NCBI GenBank assembly: GCA_902825855.1
Contig: CADECW010000053.1
Span: 1-47,554, forward strand
Source: an uncultured Rhodospirillales bacterium
GTDB lineage: Bacteria > Pseudomonadota > Alphaproteobacteria > Reyranellales > Reyranellaceae
DNA length: 47,554 bases
Direction: 5' to 3'
Both the position numbers and the translations under genes were made by a program. Position 1 is the first letter of the stretch; every line of letters starts with the position of its first letter. Of this stretch, positions 35,900 to 47,427 are shown piece after piece. The notes under the pieces were generated by a model. That model was not told the origin of the DNA, made no database searches, and worked only from the letters and a program-made list of their open reading frames with translations.

Positions 35900-37189
35900 A
35901 TGAAGAGGCTGCGGACCCTTATCGGGATCGTCTTGGGGCTCGCCATTGTTGCGGGCGCCGGGTGGTATATTTCGCAGACCGGAAGTTCGCCCGCGCCCCG
36001 TCAGGCGGGCCGATTTGGCTCCGGCATGCCGACACCCGTGGGTATTTCGACCGTCACGAAGGGCGAGGTCCCAGTGGTGATTCGCGCCCTCGGCACCGTG
36101 ACGCCGCTGCAGACCGTCAACGTCAAGACGCAGATCACCGGACAGCTCCTCAAGGTCGACTTCAAGGAAGGGCAGATGGTGAAGCAGGGCGACATGCTCG
36201 CGCTTGTCGATCCGCGCCCCTACGACGTCGCCCTGCAGCAGGCGATCGGCCAGCAGCAGAAGGACGAGGCGCTGCTCAAGAACGCCCAGACCGATCTCGA
36301 GCGCTACCGCAAGCTGGTCGCCCAGGACTCGATCGCCCGTCAGCAGCTCGACACCCAGCAGTCGCTGGTCCGCCAGTACGAAGCCGCCTTGGTGATCGAC
36401 CAGGCCGCGGTCGACGCCGCCAAGCTCAACGTCACCTACACGCGGATCGTGGCGCCGCTCACCGGCCGCATAGGCCTGCGCACCGTCGACCCGGGCAATT
36501 ACGTCTCGATGAGCGACGCCACCTCGATCTGCATCATCATCCAGATCCAGCCGATCTCGGTGCTGTTCACCATCCCGGAGGACGCGCTGCCGCAGGTCCG
36601 CGACCGCCTGAAGGCCGGCGCCAAGCTCGAGGTGCGCGTGCTCGACCGCGCGCAGAAGAACGAGCTCGCCGTGGGCCGGCTCGACACCCATGACAACCTG
36701 ATCGACATCACGACCGGGACGGTCAAGCTGCGCGCCGTGTTCGACAACAAGGACGACACGTTGTTCCCTAACCAGTTCGTCAATATCCGCCTGCTGGTCG
36801 ACACGGTGAAGGATGCCACGGTCGTTCCGGTGGCTGCCATCCAGCGCGGCCAGCCCGGCACCTTCGTCTACCTGGTGAAGGCCGACGACACGGTCGAGAT
36901 CCGCGTCGTCGAGCTCGGCGCCACCGACGGCGACAAGGTACAGATCGTGAAGGGCCTTCAGCCCGGCGACGAGGTCGTGATCGACGGCACCGACCGCCTG
37001 CGTGACGGCGCCAAGATCCGCCGTCCCGGTGGCGGTCCGCCGCGCGCCGCATCAGGCCCGCCGATCGCCAACGCACCCGATCCTGCCCACGGAGGAGCCC
37101 AAGGAGGCGACCAGCAACGGCAGCAGCGACGCCGCCAGGCCAATGGCGGCGGCACCGGCGGCGCGGCTGCCGCACAGCCCAACCAATAA
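35900..37189 (+). CDS. mdtA: RND efflux periplasmic adaptor (MdtA-like membrane fusion protein)
   Basis: Encodes 429 residues. An N-terminal membrane anchor ([20 protein letters not shown]) is followed by [48 protein letters not shown], the lipoyl domain. A helical hairpin with [22 protein letters not shown], the barrel region ([24 protein letters not shown]) and a Gly/Gln/Asn-rich tail past residue 380 follow. It bridges the inner-membrane RND pump to the outer-membrane channel. The ATG at 35900 follows AAGGAC; it is the first of four overlapping or close genes that resemble E. coli mdtABC plus a TolC-like protein. Confidence 0.92.
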   Translation: MKRLRTLIGIVLGLAIVAGAGWYISQTGSSPAPRQAGRFGSGMPTPVGISTVTKGEVPVVIRALGTVTPLQTVNVKTQITGQLLKVDFKEGQMVKQGDMLALVDPRPYDVALQQAIGQQQKDEALLKNAQTDLERYRKLVAQDSIARQQLDTQQSLVRQYEAALVIDQAAVDAAKLNVTYTRIVAPLTGRIGLRTVDPGNYVSMSDATSICIIIQIQPISVLFTIPEDALPQVRDRLKAGAKLEVRVLDRAQKNELAVGRLDTHDNLIDITTGTVKLRAVFDNKDDTLFPNQFVNIRLLVDTVKDATVVPVAAIQRGQPGTFVYLVKADDTVEIRVVELGATDGDKVQIVKGLQPGDEVVIDGTDRLRDGAKIRRPGGGPPRAASGPPIANAPDPAHGGAQGGDQQRQQRRRQANGGGTGGAAAAQPNQ

Positions 37190-37202
37190 TCCCGTCCGCG
37201 AC

Positions 37203-40200
37203 ATGAATCCGTCGCGGATCTTCATCGAACGTCCGGTGGCGACCTCGCTGCTGATGGTCGCCATCATGCTCGTTGGCGCGATCGCCTACCGCTTCCTGCC
37301 GTTGTCGGCGCTGCCGCAGGTCGACTACCCGACCATCCGCGTGCTGACGCTCTATCCCGGGGCCAGCCCAGAGGTCATGACCTCGTCGGTCACTGCGCCG
37401 CTCGAGCGTCAGTTCGGCCAGATGCCGGGCCTGAACCAGATGATGTCGACAAGCTCGGCCGGGGCCTCGTCGATCACCCTGCAGTTCGACCTGAAGCTCG
37501 GCCTGGACGTCGCCGAGCAGCAGGTGCAGGCCGCCATCAACGCCGCCAGCAACCTGTTGCCCTCGGACCTGCCGTCGCCGCCCGTCTACGCCAAGATCAA
37601 TCCGGCCGACGCGCCGGTGCTGACGCTCGCCGTCACCTCCAAGACAGAGCCGCTGACCAAGGTCTATGACTATGTCGACACGCGGCTGGCGCAGAAGATC
37701 TCGCAGCTCCCCGGGGTCGGCCTGGTCAGCCTCGACGGCGGACAGAAGCCCGGCGTGCGCATCCGCGCCAATCCCACGGCGCTCGCCGCCTATGGTCTGA
37801 ACATAGACGACCTGCGCACGACCATCGCCAACGCCAACGTCAACACGCCCAAGGGCAATTTCGACGGTCCGGCGCGTGCCTATACCATCAATGCCAACGA
37901 CCAGATCACCGATCCCAAGCTGTTCAAGGACGTCGTCGTCGCCTACCGCAACGGCGCGCCGGTGCGGCTGAGCGACGTCGCCACGGTCGAGGAAGCGCAG
38001 GAGAACAATCGCCTGGCCGCCTGGACGAACACCACCCAGGCGGTGATCATCAACGTTCGCCGCCAGCCCGGCGCCAACGTCATCGAGGTGGTCGACAGCA
38101 TCAAGCGGCTGCTGCCGCAACTGCGCGAGACGCTGCCTGCCTCGATCGACATTGCCGTACTGACCGACCGCACGACCACCATCCGCGCTTCGGTGCGCGA
38201 CGTGCAGATCGAGCTCGCCTTCGCGGTGATCCTGGTCGTGGCCGTGATCTTCCTGTTCCTGGGCGACTGGCGGGCGACGCTGATCCCCAGCCTGTCGGTG
38301 CCATTGTCGCTCGTCGGCACCCTGGCGGTGATGTATCTCGCAGGCTTCAGCCTCAACAATCTCTCGATAATGGCGCTCACCATCGCCACCGGCTTCGTGG
38401 TCGACGATGCCATCGTCATGATCGAGAACATCGCCCGCTACATCGAGCGCGGCGAGGATCCCAAGGAAGCCTCGCTTCGCGGCAGCAGGCAGATCGCCTT
38501 CACCGTGGTCTCGCTCACCGTGTCGCTGATCGCCGTGCTGATCCCGCTGCTGTTCATGAGCGACGTGGTCGGTCGCCTGTTCAGCGAATTCGCCGTCACG
38601 CTGTCGGTCACCATCCTGATCTCGGCCGTGGTGTCGCTGAGCCTCGTGCCAATGATGTGCGCCCAGCTCCTGCGCCAGCGCTCGTCGCACGCTGCCCCGA
38701 CGACGGCACATCCGCATCCCGAAGCGGAAGCGCTGGGTGCGGGCTGGTTCGGCCGCCTGATCGGCTTCTACGACCGCTGCCTGATCGTCGTGTTTCGCCA
38801 TCAGCCGCTGACGTTGCTGATCGCGGTCGGCACGATCGCGCTGACCGTGCTGCTTTATGTCGTGATCCCGAAAGGCTTTTTCCCGGTGCAGGACACTGGC
38901 CTGATTCAGGCCGTGACCGAAGCGCCGCAGTCGATCTCCTTCGATGCCATGGCCAAGCGACAGAACGCACTGGCCGTGGCCATCCTGGAGGATCCCGACG
39001 TCGAGAGCCTCAGCTCCTTCATCGGCGTCGACGGCACCAATGCGACCCTCAATTCGGGCCGCATGCTCATTAACCTCAAGCCGCGCAGCGCGCGCAAGCT
39101 GACGGCCAGCCAGATCATCCGCCGCATCCAGCGCGACACTGCGTCCGTGCCGGGCATCTCGCTCTTCATGCAGCCGGCGCAGGACCTCACGATCGATTCG
39201 ACGGTGAGCCGCACGCAGTACCAGTTCGTCCTGCAGAGCCCGAAGCCCGAGGACTTCGACGCCTGGGTGCCGCGCCTGATGGATCGCCTGCAGCGCCTGC
39301 CCGAGATCATCGACGTCACGACCGACATGCAGGCCAAGGGCCTGTCGCTGTTCATCAAGATCGATCGCGATGCGGCGGCGCGCTTCGGGATCACCGCCGC
39401 CTCGGTCAACAACGTGCTGTACGACGCCTTCGGCCAGCGCATCGTCTCGACGGTGTATGGACAGTCCAACCAATACCGCGTGATCTACGAGGTCGAGCCC
39501 TCGATGGGCCGTTCCATCGATTCGCTCGCCAACCTCTATCTGCCCGGCGCCGGCGGCAAGCAGGTGCCGATGTCGTCGATCGCCAGCTTCGAGGAACGCT
39601 CGGCGCCGTTGCGGCAGGACCGGCTCGGCCAGTTCCCGGCCACCACCATCTCTTTCAACCTGGCGCCGGGCTATGCGCTCGGCCAGGCGGTCGATGCCAT
39701 ACAGGCGGCGCAGCGCGAGATCGGCATGCCCTTGTCGATGACCACGCACTTCCAGGGCGCGGCGCTCGCCTTCCAGAAGTCGCTCGACAGCCAGCTGCTG
39801 CTGATCCTGGCCGCCATCGTCACGGTCTACATCGTGCTGGGCGTGCTCTACGAGAGCTACATCCATCCCATCACGATCCTGTCGACCCTGCCGTCCGCCG
39901 GCATCGGCGCGTTGCTCGCGCTGATGATGGCCAGCGCCGATCTCAGCGTCGTCGCCATCATCGGCATCGTGCTGCTGATCGGCATCGTCAAGAAGAATGC
40001 CATCATGATGATCGACTTCGCACTGGATGCGGAGCGACACGAAGGCAAGACCCCGCAGGAGGCCATCCACCAGGCCTGCCTGCTGCGCTTCCGGCCGATC
40101 CTGATGACCACCGTGGCTGCGCTGGTCGGCGCGCTACCGCTCATGCTGGGCAGCGGCACCGGGTCCGAACTGAGGTCGCCGCTCGGCATCACCATCGTCG

Positions 40201-40367
40201 GCGGCCTGATCGTCAGCCAGGTGCTGACGCTTTTCACCACGCCGGTGATCTACCTCGCCTTCGATCGCCTGGGCCGCCGCCTGCGCGGCGCACCGCTTGA
40301 TACGCCGGCCAATCCGCTGGCACGCACGGACCCGGGCCCGACCGTCGGTGAAAGGCCGCTGACGTGA
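37203..40367 (+). CDS. mdtB: RND efflux pump, MdtB-like inner-membrane subunit
   Basis: Encodes 1054 residues with the 12-helix RND plan. It starts [24 protein letters not shown], has [23 protein letters not shown], and carries the proton-relay helix [23 protein letters not shown] with Asp-Asp. The second half shows [26 protein letters not shown] helices and [15 protein letters not shown]. Such pumps use the proton gradient to expel drugs, bile salts, metals or detergents. It begins 13 bp after the adaptor stop. A longer open frame upstream lies inside the adaptor gene and is not used. Partner gene mdtC overlaps by four bases. Confidence 0.93.
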   Translation: MNPSRIFIERPVATSLLMVAIMLVGAIAYRFLPLSALPQVDYPTIRVLTLYPGASPEVMTSSVTAPLERQFGQMPGLNQMMSTSSAGASSITLQFDLKLGLDVAEQQVQAAINAASNLLPSDLPSPPVYAKINPADAPVLTLAVTSKTEPLTKVYDYVDTRLAQKISQLPGVGLVSLDGGQKPGVRIRANPTALAAYGLNIDDLRTTIANANVNTPKGNFDGPARAYTINANDQITDPKLFKDVVVAYRNGAPVRLSDVATVEEAQENNRLAAWTNTTQAVIINVRRQPGANVIEVVDSIKRLLPQLRETLPASIDIAVLTDRTTTIRASVRDVQIELAFAVILVVAVIFLFLGDWRATLIPSLSVPLSLVGTLAVMYLAGFSLNNLSIMALTIATGFVVDDAIVMIENIARYIERGEDPKEASLRGSRQIAFTVVSLTVSLIAVLIPLLFMSDVVGRLFSEFAVTLSVTILISAVVSLSLVPMMCAQLLRQRSSHAAPTTAHPHPEAEALGAGWFGRLIGFYDRCLIVVFRHQPLTLLIAVGTIALTVLLYVVIPKGFFPVQDTGLIQAVTEAPQSISFDAMAKRQNALAVAILEDPDVESLSSFIGVDGTNATLNSGRMLINLKPRSARKLTASQIIRRIQRDTASVPGISLFMQPAQDLTIDSTVSRTQYQFVLQSPKPEDFDAWVPRLMDRLQRLPEIIDVTTDMQAKGLSLFIKIDRDAAARFGITAASVNNVLYDAFGQRIVSTVYGQSNQYRVIYEVEPSMGRSIDSLANLYLPGAGGKQVPMSSIASFEERSAPLRQDRLGQFPATTISFNLAPGYALGQAVDAIQAAQREIGMPLSMTTHFQGAALAFQKSLDSQLLLILAAIVTVYIVLGVLYESYIHPITILSTLPSAGIGALLALMMASADLSVVAIIGIVLLIGIVKKNAIMMIDFALDAERHEGKTPQEAIHQACLLRFRPILMTTVAALVGALPLMLGSGTGSELRSPLGITIVGGLIVSQVLTLFTTPVIYLAFDRLGRRLRGAPLDTPANPLARTDPGPTVGERPLT

Positions 40368-43300
40368 ACCTGTCGGCGCCCTTCATTGCCCGGCCGGTGG
40401 CCACCACGCTGCTGACGATCGGCATTGCGCTGGCGGGGCTGGTGGCCTTCCTGAAGCTGCCGGTGTCGCCGCTGCCCAAGGTCGATTTCCCGACCATCCA
40501 GGTCTCGGCCAGCCTGCCCGGCGCCTCGCCCGAGACCGTCGCCACCAGCCTGACCACGCCGCTCGAGCGGGCGCTGGGCGCGATTGCCGGTGTCACCGAG
40601 ATCACCTCGATGAGCACGGTCGGCAATGCGCGCATCACGCTGCAGTTCGACCTGTCGAGAAGCATCGATGGGGCGGCGCGCGACGTGCAGGCGGCGATCA
40701 ACGCTGCCCGCATGGAGATGCCGACCGACCTGCCGAGCAATCCGCAGTATCGCAAGATCAATCCGGCCGACGCGCCGGCCGTCGTCCTCGCCGTCACCTC
40801 CGACACGCTGGGCCAGGGCCGCCTGTTCGACGCCGCCTCCAACATCCTGCAGCAGAAGCTGAGCCAGGTGAGCGGCGTCGGTCAGGTGGTGCTGGGTGGC
40901 AGTTCGTTGCCGGCAGTGCGCGTGGAGATCAATCCGACGGCGCTCAACAAGTACCAGATCGGCCTCGAAAGCGTGCGCGCCGCCCTGGCCGCCGCCAACG
41001 CCAACTCGCCCAAGGGTGCGCTCGAGGACGGCGAGCGGCGATTCCAGATCTATTCCAACGACCAGGCGACCACGGCGGCGGAGTACCGGCCGCTGATCAT
41101 CGCCTGGCGCAACGGCGCGCCGGTCCGGTTGTCCGAAGTGGCCGAGGTGATCGACGCCACCGAGAACATCCGCAACGAAGGCCAGGCCAACGGCAAGCGC
41201 TCGGTGCTGGTGATCATCTACCTGCAGCCCAATGCCAACGTCATCGAGACGGTCGATGAGGTGAGGGGCCTGCTGCCCGAACTGCAGGCGGCATTGCCCA
41301 ACGACGTCGACCTGCAGGTGGTCAGCGACCGCACCATCACCATCCGTGCGTCGCTGAGGGAGGTCGAGCACGCGCTGTTCATCAGCATCATCCTGGTCGT
41401 GCTGGTGACCTTTGCCTTCCTGCGCTCGGCGCGCGCCGGCTTCGTCGCCGCCGTGGCCGTTCCGGTCTCGCTGATCACCACCTTCGGCGGCATGTACCTG
41501 CTGGACTACAGCATCAACAACCTGTCGCTGATGGCCATGGCGATCGCCGCGGGATTCGTGGTCGACGACGCCATCATCGTGCTGGAGAACGTCTCGCGCC
41601 ATATCGAGGCCGGCATGGGCCGCATCGATGCCGCCCTGCAGGGCGCGCGCGAGGTCGGCTTCACCGTGGTGTCGATGAGCGTTTCGCTGATCGCGGTGTT
41701 CATCCCCATCCTGCTGATGCAGGGCATTGTCGGCCGCCTGTTCCGCGAATTCGCCGTCACGCTGTCGCTCGCCATCCTCATCTCGATGGTGGTGTCGCTC
41801 ACTACCACGCCGATGATGTGCGCCTACGTGCTGCGGCCGCACGACACCACGCGGCCGCCTGGCCGTTTCTTCCGCTGGAGCGAACGCGGCTTCGCCGCGC
41901 TGCAGCGCTGGTATGGCGGGAGCCTGCGTTTCGTGCTGCGCCATCCGCTGGCGACCATGCTGGTGTTCCTGGCTACGGTGATCCTGAACATCGATCTCTA
42001 CGTCACCATTCCCAAGGGCTTCTTTCCGCAGCAGGACACCGGCCGCATCGTCGGCGGCATCCGCGCCGACCAGAGCATTTCCTTCCAGGCGATGCGTCGC
42101 AAGTTCCGGCAGTTCATGGAGATCGTGCGCCAGGATCCGGCGATCGAAAGCGTGGCGGGTTTCACCGGCGGCTTCTCGACCAACTCGGGCTTCGTGTTCG
42201 CGACGCTGAAGCCCCTGGCCGAGCGCAAGATCTCGGCCGACCAGGTGATCGCCCGCCTGCGTCCCAAGCTCGCCCAGGTGCCGGGCGCCAACCTGTTCCT
42301 GGCGGCGGTCCAGGATATCCGGGTCGGGGGCCGCCAAAGCAACGCGCAGTACCAGTTCACCCTGCAGGCCGATTCGCTGCCCGATCTCTACACCTGGGCG
42401 CCGAAGCTCACCGAGGCGCTGCGCCAGGACCAGTCGGTCATCACCGACGTCGATTCGGACCAGCAGCAGCGCGGCCTGCAGGTCGACCTCACGATCGACC
42501 GTGATGCGGCGGCGCGGCTCGGTGTGTCGACGCGTTCGATCTCCTCGACCTTGTACGACGCCTTCGGCCAGCGCCAGGTCTCGACCATCTACAATGCGCT
42601 CAACCAGTATCACGTCGTCATGGAGGTGGCGCCCGAGTACTGGGACAATCCCGAGCGGCTGAAGGACATCTATGTCAGCACCACCGGCGGCGCGATCAGC
42701 GGCGCCCAGGCGACCGCCGCCACCGTCGCGACCACGCCGCTCGCTGTTGGCGCCGTCGATCCGACGGCCGCAGTGCGCAACCAGCGCACCAACCAGATCG
42801 CGGTGTCGGGCCGCGGCTCGGCCTCGACTGGAGCGGCGGTCAGCACCACGGCCGAGACGATGATCCCGCTGTCGCAGCTCGTGAAGTACGAGTTCGGTAC
42901 GACGCCGCTCGCCGTCAATCACCAGGGCCTGTTCGTCGCCAGCACGCTGTCGTTCAACCTGGTGCCGGGCAAGACGCTGTCCGATGCCGTCGCCTATGTG
43001 AATGCCACGATGCACGAGATCGGCATGCCGGCCACCATCCATGGCTCATTCCAGGGCACGGCGCGAGCCTTCCAGCAGAATCTGAGCAGCCAGCTCCTGC
43101 TCGTGTTGGCGGCGCTGGCCGCCGTCTATATCGTGCTCGGCATCCTCTACGAGAGCTACATCCATCCCATCACCATCCTGTCGACCCTGCCGTCGGCCGG
43201 CATCGGCGCCTTGCTGGCGCTCAAGATCACCAATGTCGAGTTCAGCTTGATCGCGATGATCGGCGTGCTGCTCCTGATCGGCATCGTCAAGAAGAACGCG

Positions 43301-43642
43301 ATCATGATGATCGACGTGGCGCTCGACCGCGAACGCAATGACGGCCTCGATCCCGCCGAGGCGATCCATCAGGCCGCCGTGCTGCGCTTCCGTCCCATCC
43401 TGATGACGACCATGGCCGCGATCCTGGGCGCCCTGCCGCTCGCCATCGGCTTCGGCGACGGCGCCGAGTTGCGCCAGCCGCTCGGCATCTCGATCATCGG
43501 CGGCCTGTTCGTCAGCCAGATTCTGACGCTATACACCACGCCGGTGATCTACCTCTATCTCGACCGCTTCCGTAAGCGCGACCGCGACCACCCGAGCCGC
43601 GTTGCCCGTGCCATGGGAACGCCCGGTTCGGCAACGGCATGA
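40364..43642 (+). CDS. mdtC: RND efflux pump, MdtC-like subunit with a low-complexity insertion
   Basis: Encodes 1092 residues, a second RND pump related to the first but distinct. Hallmarks are [42 protein letters not shown] and [15 protein letters not shown]. Residues about 772-832, between YVSTTGG and [11 protein letters not shown], are an Ala/Thr/Ser-rich insertion of about 55-60 residues that the typical MdtC lacks, at a periplasmic-domain edge. The GTG start overlaps the mdtB stop as GTGA. In E. coli, MdtB and MdtC form a mixed trimer, and the coupling seen here fits that. Substrates are unknown. Confidence 0.92.
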   Translation: MNLSAPFIARPVATTLLTIGIALAGLVAFLKLPVSPLPKVDFPTIQVSASLPGASPETVATSLTTPLERALGAIAGVTEITSMSTVGNARITLQFDLSRSIDGAARDVQAAINAARMEMPTDLPSNPQYRKINPADAPAVVLAVTSDTLGQGRLFDAASNILQQKLSQVSGVGQVVLGGSSLPAVRVEINPTALNKYQIGLESVRAALAAANANSPKGALEDGERRFQIYSNDQATTAAEYRPLIIAWRNGAPVRLSEVAEVIDATENIRNEGQANGKRSVLVIIYLQPNANVIETVDEVRGLLPELQAALPNDVDLQVVSDRTITIRASLREVEHALFISIILVVLVTFAFLRSARAGFVAAVAVPVSLITTFGGMYLLDYSINNLSLMAMAIAAGFVVDDAIIVLENVSRHIEAGMGRIDAALQGAREVGFTVVSMSVSLIAVFIPILLMQGIVGRLFREFAVTLSLAILISMVVSLTTTPMMCAYVLRPHDTTRPPGRFFRWSERGFAALQRWYGGSLRFVLRHPLATMLVFLATVILNIDLYVTIPKGFFPQQDTGRIVGGIRADQSISFQAMRRKFRQFMEIVRQDPAIESVAGFTGGFSTNSGFVFATLKPLAERKISADQVIARLRPKLAQVPGANLFLAAVQDIRVGGRQSNAQYQFTLQADSLPDLYTWAPKLTEALRQDQSVITDVDSDQQQRGLQVDLTIDRDAAARLGVSTRSISSTLYDAFGQRQVSTIYNALNQYHVVMEVAPEYWDNPERLKDIYVSTTGGAISGAQATAATVATTPLAVGAVDPTAAVRNQRTNQIAVSGRGSASTGAAVSTTAETMIPLSQLVKYEFGTTPLAVNHQGLFVASTLSFNLVPGKTLSDAVAYVNATMHEIGMPATIHGSFQGTARAFQQNLSSQLLLVLAALAAVYIVLGILYESYIHPITILSTLPSAGIGALLALKITNVEFSLIAMIGVLLLIGIVKKNAIMMIDVALDRERNDGLDPAEAIHQAAVLRFRPILMTTMAAILGALPLAIGFGDGAELRQPLGISIIGGLFVSQILTLYTTPVIYLYLDRFRKRDRDHPSRVARAMGTPGSATA

Positions 43643-45204
43643 TGTCGTCGCGTTACGTTCCGGCGTTTGCCGTGGTCCTCGCCGCCAGCGCCTGCACGGT
43701 CGGCCCTGACTACAAGCGGCCGCCGCCGGCTGATCCGCCGTCGCTCGCCTTCAAGGAGACGTCGGGACCGGTGGTCGGCGCGGCGGCGAACTTCCAGCCC
43801 GCCATGCCGCGCGACGCCATCGACCGCGGTCCGTGGTGGGGCATGTACGACGATGCGACGCTCGACCGGCTGGCGGCGCAGATCGACATCTCCAACCAGA
43901 CCCTGATCCAGGCCGAGGCGGCCTATCGTCAGGCGCGCGCGCTGGTACGGCAGGACGCGTCCGGTCTCTACCCGACGGTGACGGGCGGCGCCGGCTACAC
44001 CCAGAGCGGCAGCGGATCGGGCACGAGCCGTGCGGTGCAAGGCACCGTGGTCAATGCCAGCAGCGGCAGCGTCGGCCAGTTCAGCGCCGGGCCCTCTCTC
44101 AACTGGGAGATCGACCTGTGGGGCCGCATTCGACGCCAGGTCGAGAGCGATTCTGCGGCGGCGCAGGCCTCCGCCGCCGACCTCGCCAATGCGCGGCTGT
44201 CGGCGCAGGCCAACATGGCGATCAACTATTTTTCCATGCGCATCTCCGAGCAGCGCATGCGGGTTTACCAGGCATCGGTGGCGGCTTACACGCGCTCGGT
44301 CGAGATCGTGCAGAACCAGCTCGACGCCGGCATCGTGAGCCGCGTCGACCTTTCCCAGGCACAGACCCAGCTCGAGCAGACGCGCGCCCAGCTCGTCGCC
44401 GAGAACATCACCCGTGCCACCTTCGAGCATGCCGTCGCCGTGCTGGTGGGCAAGGCGCCGTCCGAGCTCAGCGTCGAGCCCGGACCGCTGCCGCCCGTCG
44501 TCCCGACGGTCGAACCCGGCGTGCCCTCGACCCTGCTCGAGCGGCGGCCCGACATCGCTTCGGCCGAGCGCCAGATGGCGGCGGCCAACGCCCAGATCGG
44601 CGTGGCGGTCGCCGCCTATTATCCCAACATCTCGCTCGCCAGCACGATCACCCTGATCGGCAGCAGCCTCAATGCGCTGCTGACGCTGAGCAACGCCGTG
44701 TGGTCGGTCGGGCCGCAGTTGGCCGCCACCCTGATCGACGGCGGCGCGCTCAAGGCGCAGGTCGAAGGTGCGCGAGCGCGCTACGATTCACAGGTCGCGC
44801 TGTATCGCCAGACCATCCTGCTGGCGTTTCAGCAGGTCGAGGATGCGCTGGTGCAGCAGCGCGTGCTGGAGCAGCAGGAGAAAGTGCAGCGTGCCGCCGT
44901 CGCCGCGGCGAGCGATGCCGAGCGCCTGTCGCTCAACCAGTATCGCCTGGGCACGGTGCCCTACACGACGGTCGTCCAGACCCAGACCGCGGCGCTGTCG
45001 GCCGAGCAGACCCTGCTGACGATCCGGCTCAACCGGCTGACGGCCAGCGCCAACCTGGTGCTGGCGCTGGGCGGCGGCTGGCGCGACACCGACCTGCCGG
45101 CGCCCTACGCGGTCGGCGGCATCGACCAGAAGCCGCAGCCGCCGATGCCGACGCCGCAGAGCCTCAAGCCGGACAAGGAGTGGTGGAGGTTCTGGTCGCA
45201 CTAG
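43639..45204 (+). CDS. Outer-membrane efflux lipoprotein (NodT/TolC family)
   Basis: Encodes 521 residues. The leader ends in VLAASAC with the lipidation Cys19, followed by TVGPDYKRP, the NodT-family opening. Two repeats of the TolC-like coiled coil are visible, for example in SNQTLIQAEAAYRQARALVRQDASGLYPTV and later in AANAQIGVAVAAYYPNISL. The ATG overlaps the mdtC stop as ATGA, completing a self-contained adaptor-pump-pump-channel operon. The protein would trimerise into the exit duct across the outer membrane. A Pro-rich tail follows the last helix. No regulator is encoded next to the operon. Confidence 0.92.
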   Translation: MMSSRYVPAFAVVLAASACTVGPDYKRPPPADPPSLAFKETSGPVVGAAANFQPAMPRDAIDRGPWWGMYDDATLDRLAAQIDISNQTLIQAEAAYRQARALVRQDASGLYPTVTGGAGYTQSGSGSGTSRAVQGTVVNASSGSVGQFSAGPSLNWEIDLWGRIRRQVESDSAAAQASAADLANARLSAQANMAINYFSMRISEQRMRVYQASVAAYTRSVEIVQNQLDAGIVSRVDLSQAQTQLEQTRAQLVAENITRATFEHAVAVLVGKAPSELSVEPGPLPPVVPTVEPGVPSTLLERRPDIASAERQMAAANAQIGVAVAAYYPNISLASTITLIGSSLNALLTLSNAVWSVGPQLAATLIDGGALKAQVEGARARYDSQVALYRQTILLAFQQVEDALVQQRVLEQQEKVQRAAVAAASDAERLSLNQYRLGTVPYTTVVQTQTAALSAEQTLLTIRLNRLTASANLVLALGGGWRDTDLPAPYAVGGIDQKPQPPMPTPQSLKPDKEWWRFWSH

Positions 45205-45248
45205 GCTTGGCCATCGCAGGCTCCCCCGCACGATGGGAGAGGGATAGT

Positions 45249-46337
45249 GTGGCGGGCATGGCCGACCTGGAGATCCGCAAGATCATCCATATCGACATGG
45301 ACGCCTTCTACGCGTCCGTGGAGCAGCGCGACGATCCGGGACTGCGCGGCAAGCCCGTGGCTGTCGGCGGCCGTCAGCGCGGCGTCGTCATGGCCGCATC
45401 CTACGAAGCGCGCAAATTCGGCGTGCGCTCGGCCATGCCGTCGGTCACCGCCAAGCGGCTCTGTGCAGAGCTTGTGTTCGTGAAGCCGCGCTTCGACATC
45501 TACAAGGAAGTGTCGCGCCAGATACGCGAAATCTTCCTGGAATACACGCCGCTCGTCGAGCCGCTGTCGCTCGACGAGGCCTATCTGGACGTCACCACCA
45601 ACCTCAAGAATATCCCGCTGGCGAGCGACATCGCCCGCGAGATCCGCGCGCGCATCCTGGAGCGCACCGGCCTCACCGCCTCGGCTGGCATCTCCTACAA
45701 CAAGTTCCTGGCCAAGCTCGCGTCGGACTATCGCAAGCCCAACGGCCAGACCGTGATCCCGCCCGAGAAGGGAGCGGTCTTCGTCGAGGACCTGCCGGTC
45801 GGCAAGTTCCACGGTATCGGTCCCAAGACCGCGGAGAAGATGAATCGGCTCGGCATCCATACCGGCGCCGACCTCAGGGCGCAGTCGATGGAGTTCTTGG
45901 AGGAGTATTTCGGCAGGGCCGGCACCTGGTACTTCGCCATCGCCCGCGGCCAGGACGATCGCCGCGTCGTGCCCAACCGGCCGCGCAAATCTGTCGGCTC
46001 TGAGACGACCTTCATGGAGGATCTTGCGCAGCAGGCCGAGGTCGAGCAGGGCGTCGCCTCGGTGCTGGACGATGTGTGGTCGTACTGCGAGCGCACCGGC
46101 GTGCTGGGCCGCACGGTGACGGTGAAGATCAAGTACGCCGATTTCCAGATCGTCACCCGCAGCCGGACACTCAGCGAGCCCGTCACCAGCCGCGAGGTGC
46201 TGGAGCGCACCAGCGTCGAGCTGGTGCGTTCGATCTTCCCGCTGGAGAAGCGTATCCGCCTGCTCGGCGTCTCCCTGCACAACCTGCAGATCCGCGGCGA
46301 GCCGGTGGCCGAGCCGCAGATGACGTTGGAATTTTGA
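45249..46337 (+). CDS. dinB: DNA polymerase IV (Y-family translesion polymerase)
   Basis: Encodes 362 residues with the GTG at 45249, or 359 from the ATG at 45258. GGAGAGGG stands five bases before the GTG, so I prefer that. Catalytic motifs are HIDMDAFYASVEQ and PLSLDEAYLDVT. Helix-hairpin-helix features lie in KFHGIGPKTAEKMNRLGIHTGADL and the little-finger domain ends the protein. Pol IV bypasses damaged bases without proofreading. It lacks an obvious C-terminal clamp-binding QLxLF, ending instead PQMTLEF, which is a close variant. No LexA-type box was spotted. The gene follows the efflux operon by 44 bp. Confidence 0.95.
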   Translation: MAGMADLEIRKIIHIDMDAFYASVEQRDDPGLRGKPVAVGGRQRGVVMAASYEARKFGVRSAMPSVTAKRLCAELVFVKPRFDIYKEVSRQIREIFLEYTPLVEPLSLDEAYLDVTTNLKNIPLASDIAREIRARILERTGLTASAGISYNKFLAKLASDYRKPNGQTVIPPEKGAVFVEDLPVGKFHGIGPKTAEKMNRLGIHTGADLRAQSMEFLEEYFGRAGTWYFAIARGQDDRRVVPNRPRKSVGSETTFMEDLAQQAEVEQGVASVLDDVWSYCERTGVLGRTVTVKIKYADFQIVTRSRTLSEPVTSREVLERTSVELVRSIFPLEKRIRLLGVSLHNLQIRGEPVAEPQMTLEF

Positions 46338-46342
46338 GAAGC

Positions 46343-46359
46343 GAGCGGCCTCGCCGCTC
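46343..46359. terminator. Stem-loop between convergent dinB and aldo/keto reductase genes
   Basis: GAGCGGC (46343-46349), loop CTC, GCCGCTC (46353-46359): a perfect 7-bp GC-rich stem located between the two stop codons. No T-run follows in either direction, so intrinsic termination would be weak; position suggests a shared transcript end. Confidence 0.5.
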
Positions 46360-46360
46360 T

Positions 46361-47269
46361 CTAGGCACCGACTTCGGCCACCATCTTTTTCACGAGACTG
46401 GCGTCGGGATACACGCCCAGACCCGCCTGCACGTTGTCGCGCATGTGGTCGGGCTTGCCGGTACCGGGGATGACGCAGGTCACGGCGGGGTTGGCGAGCA
46501 CGAATTTCAGCAGCAATTGCGCCCAGCTCGTGCAGCCGATCTCGCCCGCCCAATCCGGCAGCTTGCGCGCCAGGAGCTTGCGCAAAAGCCCGCCGCCGCC
46601 GAAGGGCTGGTTGACGATCACGGCGATGCCGCGTTCGGCCGCGAGCGGCAGCAGCCGGCGTTCGACGGCGCGGTCGTCGAGCGCGTAGTTGAGCTGCACG
46701 AAGTCCCACTTCTCGGCACGCATCACCGCTTCCAGCTCGTCGTGGGCGCTCTGCGTATAATGTGTGATGCCGAGATAACGGATGCGTTTGTCGGCTTTCC
46801 AGGCGCGCAGCGTCGGCAGGTGGGCGCGCCAGTCGAGCAGGTTGTGGATCTGCATCAGCTCGACATGGTCGGTCCTGAGTAGCGACAATGACCGCGTCAT
46901 CTGCTCGACGCCGCTGTCGCGTCCCGACGTCCACACCTTGGTGGCGATGAAGGCCTTGTTGCGCGTGCCGGCGGCGGCCAGCAGATCGCCGACCACGCCC
47001 TCGGCGGCGCCGTACATCGGCGAGGTGTCGATCACCGACCCGCCCGCCTCGAACAGGATGTTCAGGACCTCGGCGAGCGGCGTGCGCTCTTCGGGGCGAC
47101 GCCCGACATCGAAGGTCCGCCAGGTGCCGCAACCGACGATCGGCAACATCTCGCCGGAGGAGGGAATCTTGCGTTGATGCATGCGGGTTCCAGCCTGCGT
47201 CGACGCGCGCCCCGGCGCCAACATGGTGGCGCCGGCAAGTCCCAGCAGGGTAGAGCGCTTCAGGGTCAC
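46361..47269 (-). CDS. Aldo/keto reductase with probable export signal
   Basis: Encodes 302 residues. The NADPH-dependent aldo/keto reductase tetrad is visible: Asp and Tyr in SVIDTSPMYG, Lys in FIATKVW, and His in LMQIHNL. A late VIPGTGKPDHMRDNV region would bind the cofactor. An N-terminal stretch KRSTLLGLAGATMLAPGRAS looks like an export signal, with a KR rather than a full RR, so transport route is uncertain. The GTG at 47269 is preferred; a TTG at 47305 would start inside a hairpin. Neither has a clear ribosome-binding site. Substrate unknown. Confidence 0.85.
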   Translation of the reverse strand: MTLKRSTLLGLAGATMLAPGRASTQAGTRMHQRKIPSSGEMLPIVGCGTWRTFDVGRRPEERTPLAEVLNILFEAGGSVIDTSPMYGAAEGVVGDLLAAAGTRNKAFIATKVWTSGRDSGVEQMTRSLSLLRTDHVELMQIHNLLDWRAHLPTLRAWKADKRIRYLGITHYTQSAHDELEAVMRAEKWDFVQLNYALDDRAVERRLLPLAAERGIAVIVNQPFGGGGLLRKLLARKLPDWAGEIGCTSWAQLLLKFVLANPAVTCVIPGTGKPDHMRDNVQAGLGVYPDASLVKKMVAEVGA

Positions 47270-47293
47270 GTCACGCCAAGGAGATATGGAAGT

Positions 47294-47315
47294 GCTGTCC
47301 GGCAACCCGGACAGC
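47294..47315. promoter_or_regulatory. Perfect 9-bp hairpin upstream of the aldo/keto reductase
   Basis: GCTGTCCGG (47294-47302) and CCGGACAGC (47307-47315) are exact inverted complements separated by CAAC. The site lies 25 bp before the proposed GTG. It may be an operator or an RNA hairpin; no T-run follows to support termination. Confidence 0.45.
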
Positions 47316-47427
47316 AGCGGGACGCCTATTCAGGGTCATGCGGGGCGCCTCGGCAAGTCCCGTGATCGTGAAGGGCCGAGCCGCATCTCGCCTCGGCTAG
47401 CAGGTCAGGGCTATCGCATCCTATCCC

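Noticed and set aside
36780..40070. Minus-strand open frame of 1096 residues
   Set aside because: It is antisense to the efflux adaptor and pump genes, whose motifs are unmistakable. Its composition (His, Arg, Asp, Gln-rich) is the usual shadow of GC-rich coding DNA.
40250..43042. Minus-strand open frame of 930 residues
   Set aside because: Antisense shadow of the MdtC-like pump, with no recognisable motifs.
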